From Pelargonium tetragonum (Eukaryota > Streptophyta > Magnoliopsida > Geraniales > Geraniaceae), in assembly GCA_036897445.1 (NCBI GenBank), contig JAYMTL010000147.1, forward strand, positions 1 through 47,789: a stretch of 47,789 nucleotides of DNA, given 5' to 3'. Below, one piece after another: positions 10,781-24,349 of this stretch (within the stretch, counting starts at the first letter, position 1; every line of letters begins with the position of its first letter). The translations under genes were made by a program, and so were the position numbers. A model generated the notes under the pieces. That model was not told the origin of the DNA. It saw only the letters and a program-made list of their open reading frames with translations, and did no database searches.

Positions 10781-13027
10781 GGAGACTGTACTCTTTGCAC
10801 GATAACCCCTATTAACAAACAAGCGCGAGTGCTCGCAGCCCCTTATGTATGTAAATCTAAAAACTTAGCAAAGTCCTAGATAATGCACGTTTTGAAAAGT
10901 GCTTCTTTTCTTCAATTACTACCCCGCAACAAAGAGCACTTAGATTTTTTCTGCTATAAATAAATCGAATTAACACTCTAGGTCCTGAAACTGCACAAGT
11001 TCGTAAATAGAGATTATATCAATAAAAATCCCAAATCTCTTTTACACAAGTATTCCTCGATTTAAAATTTGTGTTAAATAATCATTCTAAACTCCCAAAA
11101 ATAATAGAATAAACGAAGCCCTTTTCAAAAGCGCTATAACTTAACTGACCTTAAGCGTCATGTATGCAAACAGGCCTCCTAAATTCTTATCAGGTAAAAA
11201 GGAGTAAAAACCTAAAAAAAGGATAAAAATATGACCAAACCAAGCTGCAACAAGGGCTCTAAGCACCAAGTTAACACCTAAAAACAACCTTGTTAAAGAT
11301 AAAGAAAATCAGTCCTTTTACAATAGAGGTAGTAAATGAATACTTACTTATAAAAAGTTATTCTTATCCGGGACTCCTTAAATTGCTGGGATTTCTATTT
11401 CATCCGTTTTCTAATAAGTTCTTTTTTAGTTTTAGGGGGCTACTCTGGAAAATATGAGTTATCACAGGATTAAAAAGTGAATCAAGGCCTTGACTAGGAA
11501 TTTTTGGTTCCCTTGGATATTAAAAAGTTTAAAAGAATTCTAATGTAGCTTAAATAACAGGACAGCCAAGTCTCTACCTCGGGATCCTGTCGGCCCTTCA
11601 AAAAAATCTACGTAACTAAAGGCTAAGTCAAGTTTCTGATAAAATTGTAAAAAAGCAGCAATATAAAGCATTATATTATTCTACAAATGAATTAAGATAC
11701 TTCTTAGTATATTTTTTGCGGTGTAAGAAAGCTTTTAAATTTATGGCACAAATTTTTTCAAGCGATGGTAATTGAGCTATTCATGTGTACGTTAGCAAAA
11801 AACGGGGAGTCCTTTCAGAAAAACGCGTTTCTAACCCTGGATTTTCCTCACTAATGGCTTGAAGATACGGGCCGGGTTTAGCTCACTCTGGTATTTTAAG
11901 TGAAACATTATTATCCGACTCTAGTTAAGTTAAGAAAGATGCTTTGAAGTCTATTAAAGTCCTCTAAGAGTTATCCCTGATCGAAGCTTTATCTTAAGGA
12001 AAGCCACAAGCACTTAGAAACTAATTTATAAAAGCCGGATCTGTTGGATTTTGTGCTAAACGTTACCAATACTGACTAAAATCTTAATGAGCATACATTT
12101 TGTTTTAATAGCAGACAGGTTACGCTAAGTAAGATAGGGGTAATTCCTTCTTAACTTAAATTTAGGTAATTAGGACCCCTTGGATGAGTCGAATAGAGCA
12201 TAAATTTCGATAAAAATAGAGAGTAGCTGTGATATACATATAAGTAAGTAGGACTCCGTTAACTAGTATGGGGTAGCTCCACGAGACTTGAGTCAGATGT
12301 AATAAAAGCAGAGTAAGAAAATGCCATATGGCTTAGACTAACAGGACCAGGGATATTCCAAGGAAAATAACATGCATAAAGTAACTCAAGGCACCCCTTA
12401 AAATCTATTGCTATTGTAAAAAAAAAACTTGCTAGAATAGTACATACACCTTTGACGTAAATACCAAAAAAAGCTCTTATCTTTTTGACTTTTTTATATC
12501 CGCTTTAATACAGAATGCTCGCTTTCCGTGCTAGGAATTTCAGATCCAATTTTTTGTATTAAATTCTGCGAGTACCTGTGCATCAGTTATAGACAAAAAG
12601 CCAAGAGGATTCGGTTACTAGAGGTATTCCCCTAAGGAGAGACCCTCTTTTATCGTATATAGCAAGTATAACTTTCACACCGAATGAATATACGGCGCTA
12701 TAAACCGGGAATACTCTTCCTTTTTATAACTGAAAAGAGAGAATGACATTCTATTTATGACATGCTCCCAGAAAAATAGCCTAATTGATAAAGCAGGCAA
12801 GTGAGTTAAAAGGAGTCCCGGTTTTCTAAGATTACGACTTTTGAGCTTTTATTTAATAAGTATTCCTAATAAACTCTTATGAGTCAAACTTTAAATAAGA
12901 GTTTCCTTTCATAAAGGACATAAAAACCTTAACCGGCAGCGATTCCGAATCAAGCAGAACCTAAGAATTCTTATAAGGGGTTGCTGATATGATAAAGGGT
13001 CCTACTTTTCTTTAAGGAGAGGGCTGC

Positions 13028-13047
13028 AATACTACTAAAGTAGTATT
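13028..13047. repeat. Inverted repeat with 9-bp arms
   Basis: AATACTACT (13028-13036) and AGTAGTATT (13039-13047) are perfect inverted arms separated by two bases. About 0.4 such structures are expected per spacing at this composition, so it is mildly unusual. It could extrude as a cruciform or form a transcript hairpin. Confidence 0.7.
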
Positions 13048-15733
13048 TCCTTTGTATAAATTCCTATAAAACTTTTTCACCCCCATAGACTTATCCGATG
13101 TACAGTATTAATTTAAGGACTGGAGTACCCCACAACTTTGTGTACATATAGTTTTCACTACAATTTTTCAAGAAAACTGCCACGAAGTCTTAACTTTTTC
13201 TTGAGAGTGTTGTTCCTTAATTTCGAGATCCAATTGTATATTACGCACCTTTCGTCGAAGTAGTCGTCGCGGACACTCTATGATTTCTGTAATAGGATTT
13301 TTGAGAAACCCCGGATCATCCAGGAATCCAGAGTCTTTTTTAACTTCCAAGCGAGTGCTATTAAGAGTTTTTGTATCTTTCACCTCAGAGTAGTATTGAA
13401 TATCACTACGGGTTACCCTTCCCAGTAAAACCATTGGTAAAGCGGAATTATTATATGCCAAGCCCCTCCGCCTAGATAACCTGGAAAAGCTTAACTTCGT
13501 ATTTCTATCTTGCTTGAAGCGTTTTTTGTTTAAAATCTTTTTTTAGCGTACCTATTCACTAATAGCCGAGTGCCAAGTGGCTTCCTTAACCCTAGAAAGC
13601 CCAGCTGGAGCTATTTAGTAGAATTGCTTTATTAGTTTTGGGTGTATCCACTTTTAGATTTACATCCATAGATAAGGTATACGAGTATCGGGTATTGTCC
13701 TAATATTCACTTTTTCTTATAAATAGTATATAGGGAACCCTTTCTTTTTATTAGAGATTTCTTAAATTAAAGACTAAAAGTTTATCCAGTGAGATTAGAA
13801 TTATATAAAGTTTGTGCCCCTGTCTCTAAGGCATTCCTTCCTAAAAGTCAAACTGCCTATATAGAAATTGGGTTGCCGAGGTCTCAAAATTTTTGTAGCA
13901 GCTGCTATTCTTCTTTAGTGTTCTGTGGAATTCCTGGGTATAATGATCCAGCATAAGCGAAAGCGCCTACACCCATTCATAAAGTCTACTAAGTTTTTTA
14001 TAGAAAAATCTATTTAGATTTTCTCGTTTAGTGTAGCCCATCCCTGTAAGTTTAAACACCGCTTCCGCAAAAAGAAAATGAAGTTCTTGTAGAACTACAA
14101 ACCTTAATCATTCATTACTAAAATTTTCTTATTTATATATTTGAAAAGGACTTGTATAATAACTTTAACTTTAGGCATATGCCAATAGCGGCTCCGGGTT
14201 TATAGAGAAATTTTGTGGCTAAACAAGCAGTTCTTGGGTCAAAGGTTTAACTATCAACATCCCTTAGGGAAAGCACTACTCCCTTATATTATGATTCTTT
14301 TTTTTTTTGCTATTTACTTGACTTGCTTTTGTAGGGCAAAACAGAGGACTCCACCCTCTTTAGGGACGAACTTAGGTAGTGTCCCCAAGAAAGTTTTTTA
14401 AAATATATCTTAGCTTCCAATAGTACAAAGTTTCTTAAGACAGGTCTAGTTTTAACTCGTGGATTTACCTGTTATTTATATCCTTGTGGGAGTCCAGTTC
14501 TCCTAGATTTTTGGGGGTTGGACCTATTCCCAGAACATATCCCCATTAATTGTTTCTTACAAGGCCCTGCCTAACTTCTCAGCTTAGTAAAAAGGGGGGA
14601 TGCCCTCCATCTGGATGTCTTGGCTAAAGCTTCGATCTAGGAACAGAAATACGGGATCTTACATACTAAAAAGCATTCAACGACGTATGGTATAGTGAAA
14701 TTACACAAGGTATGAAATACTCCCTTACGGGTATGCGTTCTTATTTTTAAGTATTATTGCCAGAAGTCCCTTAAAATATCTCCTACGTGAGTCTAGCCTT
14801 TTCTAATTGTCAATTTCAAAGTAGGGACAAGCTAACCCGTTTTGTTACCCGATACAAGATTTCTTTTGTTTGTAAACCCCTTTATTCTTTAATACGAGCT
14901 GTGGGTACGTTACTTAGCTAATTTGGTAACCCTATCGCGGGTAAAACTACTTAGAGAGTTCGAGAAATTTTAGAGGACTCCACTGCGAATTCATTCTTTA
15001 TAAGAAAGAAAATGCGGAGTTTCAAGGTCTTAACTTAAATAAGGGGAATAACATAGGAGTAGTCTCTTTATATAATAAGTCAAAATAAAGAATTTTAATA
15101 GAAAGCCTTAAAAAAAAAAGAGGAACCCTTTTCTTAATTAACAGGGGTTTAGGTTATCCGGTTGGTCTATAAAGCGCAATTAAAAACGTAAACTATATCA
15201 CATACTCGTAATCGCAACAAGAAGGAATAAAAGACATTTTTGTAGGAATTTTCCTTCATTTGCAGGGATCTTAAAAGCTTTTTATTTCATCATTAACTTA
15301 AAGATCCAAAATCAACCGCACGAGTCTGACCCGCAAGCAGTAATCCTAATAGCAATAAATTGCTATCCTGTAGTCCTATATATCTAGCCCATTTATACTA
15401 CTTCGAGGCAGGCTCTAAGGAGCTTCTGATCTGAATTAAATGTATTTCTCAAAATCCTGTAGAATGCTCCTAAAACTCCTTAATTACAGTAATATTCCCT
15501 AAAATTAAGCGCAGAGCTTCGAAAGTATGATTTAAAGTATTCCTCAAATCCTTTATTCAATTTTCATTTTAGTAGGAGCGGCACTAAATTCTATTACCGG
15601 GTTGCATAAGTTTGATATTCTATAATTTACCACTAACGAGAATCGGGTTATACTTCGCACTCTGTATGAGAAAAGGGTTTCTATTTTTATTGAAATATTT
15701 GCCACCTCCTGGAGTTTTAGAAACTAGGGATTC

Positions 15734-15755
15734 TTACTAATTTGTTACTAATTTG
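15734..15755. repeat. 11-bp tandem duplication
   Basis: TTACTAATTTG is repeated head to tail without change (15734-15744 and 15745-15755). About 0.03 perfect 11-bp tandem pairs are expected by chance at this base composition, so it probably reflects replication slippage. Confidence 0.9.
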
Positions 15756-16834
15756 AGTGTCCCTAACAAAAAGAGTCTTTGTTTTCCCAAGATAGAATAG
15801 AGAAGAATACTGGATTTTAAGGGCCCACTATCTCTGGAAAAGTTTGATGAAATACTCCTAGACGCCTTTTGTATAAACTTGAATGGAGCAAATCCCAGTT
15901 AATTTAACAGCTAGATTCTTATATGAAATACTAGGCTTCCCCAAGCCTTACTTATAAGTGCCGCGACTTTTATCTGAAATTGAATCCATAATTGTATGCA
16001 TCTATTTAATTAATGCTCTTCCTTGTTCCTGAAGGGGTCCAATTTTAATCAAGAAGTAGAACCTAACTCCAATTTGTCAAGACTTTTCTTATAGCTTTAT
16101 GTCAGGAACCTGGAATCCAAAAGGCTTAGACTTAAAATATTTCACTTTTTGTTTGCACCGGCAATCCCTTAAAGTCGAACTTTTTTTATCTTTTCATAGA
16201 ACCTACTTTCAGGTTTTATTATAAAGAAATGCGAGTAGAATCTTCCTCTTGATAAACAACAAGAGCGCCTCTTCTTACGCGAATCTTGCTTTAACTGGGA
16301 TTACTGTATCTTTGACCTTTATTGTACAAGTACCTCTCGGAGAGGTTTTTACAAACTAAGATAAATGAATCTCGGGTTAACTTTAGTGCATCTCGGATCC
16401 GTATAATACTCACTACTCTGACTAAGAAAATCACTTAAGCCCCGGATTTGAACCCCCCTAAAAAGTCAAATAAGTCATACCTTGTCTAATTCAACTTATA
16501 ATTATACTCTTTAAAAGTCAACTAGGATCCTCTATCTAGAGCTCCCTACCTTGCAAGGACATTCAGAACTAAAGAGATTTTTATGACGAACCCGTTGATG
16601 ATTCCTTAGTTTTCTAAGAGTAATCCGACTTTTAAGCTAACTTCAGGATATATACGTTGGCCCTTCTTTTATACTGTGTTATATAGCATTTCCCGGAATT
16701 TACTGAGATATAGGTAATACTTAATTTCACCCAGATAGTTTAATAGATAGGGCAAGATCAAAACCAATTTAGGATATACTTGCTGAGCGAGAGTCCCTCG
16801 TAAAGGATGTAGTTTAAAAAGTTTCGGTACTTTT

Positions 16835-16861
16835 CATGTTACGAGTTCTTAGAGTAACATG
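16835..16861. repeat. Hairpin with 8-bp stem
   Basis: CATGTTAC (16835-16842) pairs perfectly with GTAACATG (16854-16861) across an 11-base loop. Stems of this length are expected several times per window, so it is recorded as a possible structure only. Confidence 0.5.
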
Positions 16862-19800
16862 TTTAATAGCTTCATAAGCAGTAAAGAAACGCCCTAAATA
16901 CCTTCTGGTACACCTTACCTTCCCCATCTAGGGGTCAGTTCCTTCTTTCTTTACAAACAAAAATTTTCATGACAAAGAAAATTAAGGCGAGGTCTTGCTT
17001 CTTAAAGAGCTTTAACTATATATGAGATACCTTCCAATTAAAAAATATGTAACCCAAGTATAAGCTTGTAAACAGGATAGAACCTGATCGAAAGAGATTC
17101 CTGTTTTAAAGTGAAGCTTGAGTTTTCTGGATGTTGTATAGGAAGGAGTTTCTCAATTAGATAACGGGTTGACTGGACAGGGTTTAGTTTTTTATCCATA
17201 GGCCCAGGTCTAGGAAATTTTTATTGAACGAGCCAAGAAATCCTTAATTTTATAAAGATTAGACTTTTTATTAGAATTATTTATTAGGGGGACTTATGCC
17301 TTGAATACTGGTATAACCTGACAAAGTGTGCGGTAAAAATCTCACTTTGAAAATCAAGTATAAATCCCTATAACTATAATAGAGATCCCATAAATTGGAG
17401 GTAGGTTAGCTTTTTATTCCATAAAAAGGAAGGATCCTTTGGCCATTTAGGAACTGGAGTGGGCGTTACTTAAAAGCGGATTATAGGAGACTCTCTTATA
17501 CTGAAAATAAGAGTCATTTTCTATTAGTTAAAGCCAAGCTTTAGTTATGGGGAAAAGGGGCGGCGAAGTCGCTGTGAGTGCAATGCCTATTATATATTAC
17601 AAGGGCTAGTTTATTAATTCGATATTCTACATAAACCGCGCATTAACAAGGCTCGGTCTTTTGTAAAGTACATAAGGTGGTACAACACTTTTACACTCTA
17701 TCAAGTTTTTCTAAGTCATCTACAGCTTCAGATTCTTCTACAAAAGTTTTGTGTCAAGGGGTCCTATTCTATATTTATAAATCCTAGAAAAAGTCTTTGC
17801 TTTACCTCGCAAGTTCCTGTTATTCTCACTTCTATTTAGAGTTGCTTTTTATAGAATTCTAGAAATATTCGCTCTAGATTATCTCACAGCACCTATAACC
17901 CGAATAAAGTACTACTTGATCTTTGTACAACAAAAGTTATCCTCTCAAAATCCGGTCGAAGTTAGGATATCAAAACCTTTTTACATGAAAGCAAAAGGAA
18001 GATTAGAAAGAAAAAATAGACTAAAGAGAAGCTAGCCATGAATCCTTCATGAAAAAGCTCCTTTTCTAAAGTGACTCATAATTGAAAAAGTTGCATGCAC
18101 TGCTAAAACGACTTCTCCTTATAGAAGTGACCGGTTTCTATAGGATAAGGTAGATTCGGATCAAGGAGGTTCTAATTACGGGTTTTACTGAACAAGGTGT
18201 TGTAAGCTTACAAAGTAGCTAAGTCGTCAGTAGGCCTATTAAAGGAAAGGGTATACCCCCCGCAGTATAACTTATATGCGGATTATGAATATTTTGATTA
18301 CAGCTAAACCGAGTAGAGAATCCGCGTTTACTTTTTCTATTCAGTCTGATGCTAAAAAATCCCTATGAGCTGTAACAAGATCCTTTTTAAAGAGAGCGCG
18401 GCTTGCCATAAAGAATAAATAGCCGATACCTCAAATCCTTTTTTCTTAAAAAATTTTTTAGTAAAATTCTATTTATTATTAGAGAGCTAAGATCTAGATT
18501 CTACTTAAATTAAAGATAAGGAACCTCAGGTTTCGAACCTGTACGCATTAACTCATTAAGAGGAATATTAAATTGCCGAGTCTTAGTTATTTCAACATTT
18601 CAAAGCCAGGGTTTTTGAAGGAACTCCGCGGCGTCTACAGCAAAAGGATTTTCATTTTTAATGTGGGAAGATAATAAACTAGCTTTTTAAAAATAAAAAC
18701 AATTTGGATATAGCCAAGTTAAAGACGCCGTTTCAGACGTAGACCATGGTTGAATTTTTGCAAGAAGGGTATAAGTAAGTCCTAGCTTTACAGTAATGGC
18801 AATACTTTGACAAAAATTTTAGATAAGGTTTTTAATGCTAGCTTCTTAAATTGAAATTTTAAAGGTATCAAATTAGAATTTCCTATATTATTATATTAGG
18901 CGTAAGCGGATAAGTAGAAGCAGACTAAGAATTCAAAAGCTTATGCAGGCGCTGGCTTTAGAGAATCCCATCTACTTCATTCTTGTTTTCAAATACTACT
19001 CGGGACTAGTCTTGAGGATAATACGTAAAAAATTCCTTTTGTGACAAACTCGTAACTAAATAAAGGATGGCTTGGCAACGGGTCCGGTAGGGAGTCCGGA
19101 TAGATACTAAGTAAAATTAGCTACCTATGAATATTGGAAATTAAGGATACACTCGGTCTAAAAAATTTGAGTAGTTATTACTTAATACTAAATTTAAGTA
19201 CGAGTTAAGGGACAATCCTTAATACAAGGGAGTCCTATAAATTTCAAAATATTATAGAGTTTGGGAGCTTACCGAGCAGCTAATTAAAGAGAACTTCCTA
19301 CTCTTTTCTTTAGCATTCCCGGGAATTTTTATATACAAAAACTTCAGAATTGGGGAATGCGACAGGTTTAGTAACTCGTGCTAAAGTGCACGCAAATGAC
19401 CATAACTTGGGTTTCACATAAAGAGTATTGCCTAGTTTTGTAACCTAAAAAGTGCCTCTTACAAATCAGAGTATTACTAACAACATAAAGGAATTCTTAG
19501 TTATAGATTATTTTCGCAATTAGATTATCTCTTAATATGAACATGAGATTCATAAGTCCTTGTTATTTCATGAAAGTGGATCCTATATACACTGGAATGA
19601 AAAGAATAAAATTCTAATTAAAGCGCAAAAATCCTGCCACAAGAAGCTTAAACTCAGATGCAGGGTCTGCTAAGGGTGATAAAAAAAAGGTACTAATGCT
19701 ATAGCTAAGATCTTAAGACCCAGTTTACTATATAAAAGTAGACTTTCCTACGATACAAAGGGAAGTGGGGTCTGATACATTTTATTCCTCAATCCCTTTA

Positions 19801-20273
19801 CAGTACACCTGTGAGAAAAGGGTTACACATATGACGTTGCAACATTTGAACAGAAGTCTCATAAAACCCGCTTTACTTTGTCGGCTTAACCTCATAATAG
19901 AATATTTTGTATCTAGTACAAAACTTCTACCCCTAAAGGATATGGGGACTTCTCTAAGGCCGGGTTATAAAACAGGATAATGGTGATTTCTAAGCAGGAG
20001 CCTATAAAAAACCTACGGATACTCCGGTTTCCAAAACCCGGAACTTAAAAGGTACAATTTTAGGAGGTCTTAGGCCCCTTCAAATTGGTGTGGTATTCTC
20101 AAGTGCTTATAATACACGAGTTAAATTAGAAAATAGCTTACACGCGGGGGTATATCGGGGTATAAATACCAAAATTGGCATTCTAGATAGTAACTTCGAT
20201 AAGGTTCTAATGCATCCGGGTTTTTCTTAAGGTTTTTTGAAAGTGTTTTCCTTTAAATGTAAAAACTTTTCTT

Positions 20274-20297
20274 TATTCCTGAATTTGAAATGAAAGG
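20274..20297 (+). repeat. Dispersed repeat R4, copy 1
   Basis: The 19-base word TATTCCTGAATTTGAAATG (20274-20292) recurs exactly at 31586-31604 in the same orientation, and after one mismatch both continue with AAG. About 0.04 exact 19-base pairs are expected by chance in the window. A GGATAAGAGT word follows here, while a similar GATAAGAGT word precedes the other copy, so the flanks are rearranged or unrelated. Confidence 0.5.
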
Positions 20298-23113
20298 CAT
20301 TCGAGGGATAAGAGTCAGTTTTGGGTCTAATGAAAGCTAGGAATCCCCTTCCATATGAGGAAGTAGGTAACCTGGGACTCGATTCTCTTTACTTAGATTA
20401 GAGGGCTGTTCCTCGAGAAGTCTTATAACTAAAGAAGTTCGTATTCAGGCGGGATTTCCTAGTCTTAGAGGTTCCGTGGGATTAGAACCCTTGCAGCTCT
20501 CTTTTGTGTTACTGCCTTCCTGTAGCTTTAGAGTTTTGGCGTATAAGACGGTAGAGATTAAGTTACAGGATAGTAAAAGCATCTTTCCAAGGATGTAGAT
20601 AGTACGGGTATGAAGACTTAGAGAGGTTTTTCTAATCCTTAACCTATTTTAATCTGGAATCAGAAACATAAAAGTAATCTAACTCTCAAATTCCTACAAA
20701 ACTTTTTCTACAATTCCAGGATAAACTCCTATTAGAACAAAGCCCTAATATAGTAATTCTCGTTTAGTAAAGCTCTTAATATTAGAAATACTAAACTTTT
20801 GCAAGCTCTCTTGGGAACCCGTCAATTTTTAGAATTACCGTTATAAGAAAGATTTAAGAAAAGTAGAATCTAGGAGACTCCTTTATATTTATACCCAAAA
20901 AGTATAGCAATAACCTAATTTTGGACTTATTTTATAAAAATGGGTTTTATTTTAGTATTTTAGTGTAGATTAAAAAGATATCCAAGAAAGGGTGAATACA
21001 AAATGAAAGGGAATCCTTGCTTGCTACCATGAGCCCTTCCTTAGATCCCGCCGTTATCTGACTCTTTATCACAGTCTTTTTATTATACGTTATACAAGTT
21101 TTTCCACTTAACTTATTATGTGCGGATAGATATTGTAACTCTTAACTGCTTGATATCGTTACCACTTCCGTTTTCGTAGTACAGCAAAATCCTTTTTTAA
21201 CAAATGAAGGTACGCAGCGACACTGTTTAGACTTTATTCTATTTTTCGCATATTGAGCAAGCAATACCCGAGGCATACTATGTGAGATAGACCCTTTTAC
21301 ATATCAGGGAATCCCTTAGTTTTACCTGCCTTTTTTAAATAAAAGTTAAGGAATTACTAATATATTTAGAGATCAAAGGAATAGGACTCAATTCTTGACA
21401 CAACAAAGCAAGAGAAAGTTTCTGCAAATGAAAATCTTAATACTTAATTAATAGTTGTGAATGTACAAACCTAAGTATCACAGACGTTAATGTTTCCTCT
21501 ATTATTATCTCTTTAGAGAACTATACTGCATCCCGATATCAGGTCTATCCAAGAAATTCTTAATTTTATTTACTTTACGACACAGAAAATAAAAGCAAAA
21601 TCTCTCCTTTTAATTAAGACAAGATTCAGAACTACCTGCTTTGGGGTAGTTAACGACCGAAGCGAGGGCTCTGCAATTAACAACCAAAATAAACTAAAGC
21701 CCTTGTTTGTTCAAAATTCCTCGAGTCGTTAGTGGTTAAGAAAGAGTTCTTATTATATATTAGAGGGGCCCCACTCTAGTCTCTAGTAGAGTTTTCTTTA
21801 GGAGATTTCAGGTCCTAATAGCCTTATCGGCGATACACGCTTTTTAGAGAGAGCGGGCCGGCTACTTACAAAGTTTTTATCCGAAATTAAGAGTCTCGGA
21901 TTTTCAAATTAAGGATAAAAGAATAGGCTGACTTACGTTTAGCTCTCTTAAGAAATCCTTGGTTTTTTGGCCGGCTCCTGATGAGTAGACCCCTTTTTAA
22001 TCTGACACTATCTTATTTCTCGTATTTAAGGCTCCACTACTTAAAAAACGAATATAAGTTAAGTATAGTAGATTAAGCTTTAAAGGTCCCTCCTTAAGGG
22101 AATCCTTACTTTGCATCTTGTGTAGTAATTAAATAATAATGTATGCTACTTCAGGATTTTAAACGGGGCTTCCCTCTAAAGCATTTCCGTATAAAACAAA
22201 CTTATCAAATGAGGCTATTTTTTTTGTTTAAGCTTTTATTATACTCCTTATAGCTACTTAATTGCACTAAAAAAAATTCAGGAATCAAAGGAGACTAACT
22301 ATACTTTTCAGTAAAGACTTTCCAAAAAGGCTAAAAAAGGGGGAATGCAGACTCATTAGAAAAGTGCCAAAGTTATTATCTAGAATAGCAAATTTATCAC
22401 GAGTTTAGCTGCCTTTTAAGGTGGTTTTTTTATACCTAAGGATTTTTGAGTCAATATTTCAGATAGAATTTTGGATTCCTTATTTACAATACCTTATTCT
22501 ATTTTAGTATTTTAGACAGTTCTTCTTGACTCCTAAGAAGCTGTAACTAGAATGATTTATAGGTGTCTTATCCTTTCCTTTGTTAACAAGGTCTAAAACT
22601 TGAAATTCAACTGCACGACAGAATTCTAATTTGTAAAAAACTTCCCTAAAAAAAAAGACCAAAATGACCTATAACTTGACTTAAATTCTCTGTATTTTTT
22701 AGTAACTGCTAATTACTAGCCTAAGGATAATTAGATTTTAAGCCTTTTTGTTAACTAAAATAAGGTGACTCCGACAAGAAAAAGAGCTTGGGGTTAAGGG
22801 AACTAGCAAAACAAGAGCCTTTTCGGACCTTTTTTTTTTTAGTATTACCCGGAGTTTTCCTTTTCCGGAATTTATCTTAAAGTTGAGTCACACCTGTGTC
22901 TATTTGATATTAGCTTTTATTATCGGATACTGGGGCCAAAAAAGTATAACACTTGGACGAAGATAGATAAAAACTTGTCTAGCCCAGTAAAAAATAACGT
23001 AAGCTTGTGCAATGCAATAATGTTAATATAGAACGACAATTTACAAGTTAGGTACTTTTTTGAAGTTAGATATCTACCGTAATTAGTCCGATTCTTTTTT
23101 AATATTTGTAGCT

Positions 23114-23132
23114 CCCCTTTTTAAGGAAGGGG
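23114..23132. repeat. CCCCTT hairpin
   Basis: CCCCTT (23114-23119) and AAGGGG (23127-23132) form a 6-bp G+C-rich stem with a 7-base loop in AT-rich surroundings. It is a plausible RNA or DNA hairpin but could be chance. Confidence 0.5.
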
Positions 23133-24118
23133 GCGGCTCCTTTTTATTCCCAAAAAGTTCTTGGTACAACAAAATGGAGATCTATACGGAACTCCCTTTA
23201 ACTAAAAAGATGTTTTAGAATACCTTTCTATGAACTTAAATGGATAAGCTAAGCTTTCATTTAGTTATAAATTGCCTTATCTCACATAAAAAGACTAGCT
23301 CTGTCTTTAATTTGCTCGGTAAAGTAAGAGTCTCCGAAAATATTGTAGATAAAGCCGGGGTTCCCTAGTAAAGTGTCTTACAAGAGAAACAAGAATACAA
23401 ATTAATCCAGGGGATAAACCAGCGAGAGTTAAAAACTCTTACAAAGAAATAGAAATTGTTTACAGAGTTGTGCAGGCTCTCATGCTTTGGGGGGTTCCTG
23501 GTAAAAATAGAATTTAAGGGCTTCCTTCTTTGTTGTCCTGAAAGCTGTGATATTTGAAAAATTCCTAGAGTTCTAAGTCAGTCCCTAAAAGCTAGAAGAA
23601 TGTAATAGAAGAAAAGCCTCCCTATACATCTCAAAAAGAATTATGAAAACAAGTATACAGGGGTTCTGAGGGGTATTCTAATCAGAAAGTCTTGTAGAAT
23701 TCCATTAAAAAGCTTCTCGAAATTTGTGCGTTGGATTAAGGCAAACAGAATGCGTTTTTGTCAATTGGGGTTCAGAATAACTTAGTATAAGCGATCTACT
23801 TGATGTAATTAAAAAGGATCCAAGAATTCCCTTAGAGCGGGAGTTTCCTTGATATAAAGTGCAACCTATTTTTAAGCCCCAGGTAAAACCAAGAGCGGAT
23901 TCTTTCTGTTATACTATAGTTATAGTTATTCCCGTAAAAGCATGGCAGAACTTGTGAAAATCGCAAGTTTTAGATTAGTATAAGGTTCATCAGGAACCTT
24001 TCTTTTGGTAGTACCCCAGGGTAAACTTATAGCAAAACTCCTGCTCAAGAATTCAATCAAGTACCCTTCAATTGAACGGAATTCTAAGAACTCGCTTAAT
24101 TTCGGGCCCTTTTTTAGA

Positions 24119-24168
24119 AAAAAGTCAAATACTAGTAAAACTTTTTAAAGCTAAGTATTTGACTTTTT
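24119..24168. repeat. 15-bp perfect hairpin
   Basis: AAAAAGTCAAATACT (24119-24133) is the exact reverse complement of AGTATTTGACTTTTT (24154-24168). The 20-base loop can add two more pairs past a single bulged base. This is the longest perfect stem I found; by chance fewer than 0.01 would be expected with loops up to 50 bases. The right arm ends in five T, so a transcript from the plus strand would carry a stem followed by a U run, like an intrinsic terminator or RNA-processing signal. It could equally be a cruciform. No flanking gene helps to decide. Confidence 0.8.
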
Positions 24169-24333
24169 AATTCATGTTTTTTACTTTTTTGGGTATCTCT
24201 ACTAAATTAACAGTATCAAGTAAGATTTAAGGGGCCTTTTCGCAAAGTGATTGCCCTTAGGGGGTTGGAAAACTGGTTCTTATCCTCAAGGTAAAGTGGT
24301 CCCATATAGACGGATCTTGGGAAGTTAAAACAT

Positions 24334-24349
24334 TCTATAAATCTATAAA
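24334..24349. repeat. 8-bp tandem duplication
   Basis: TCTATAAA is repeated head to tail (24334-24341 and 24342-24349). One or so is expected by chance; it is listed with the longer duplications of the same kind. Confidence 0.8.

Larger units (their letters stand above)
10781..20000. other. Noncoding AT-rich stretch
   Basis: No gene identified in 9.2 kb. It includes the longest open frame of the window (minus, 13168-13461, 97 codons, TTG start), which I do not call. GGANTCC is frequent here: starts at 11371, 11806, 12251, 12812, 13323, 14346, 14489, 14975, 16112, 19091 and 19229. It also holds a 20-base near-palindrome (13028-13047), an 11-bp tandem duplication (15734-15755) and an 8-bp hairpin (16835-16861). 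A short TCG-loop hairpin near 18528 sits in a tRNA-like string that I rejected. Confidence 0.6.

Noticed and set aside
13168-13461. 97-codon minus-strand ORF as a gene
   Set aside because: It starts at TTG, has no recognised domain and no neighbour context, and its length is within chance for a window of this size and composition.
18518-18600. tRNA-like string with a TTCGAA loop on the minus strand
   Set aside because: The CAGGTTTCGAACCTG palindrome alone accounts for the T-arm appearance. Acceptor and anticodon stems do not pair.
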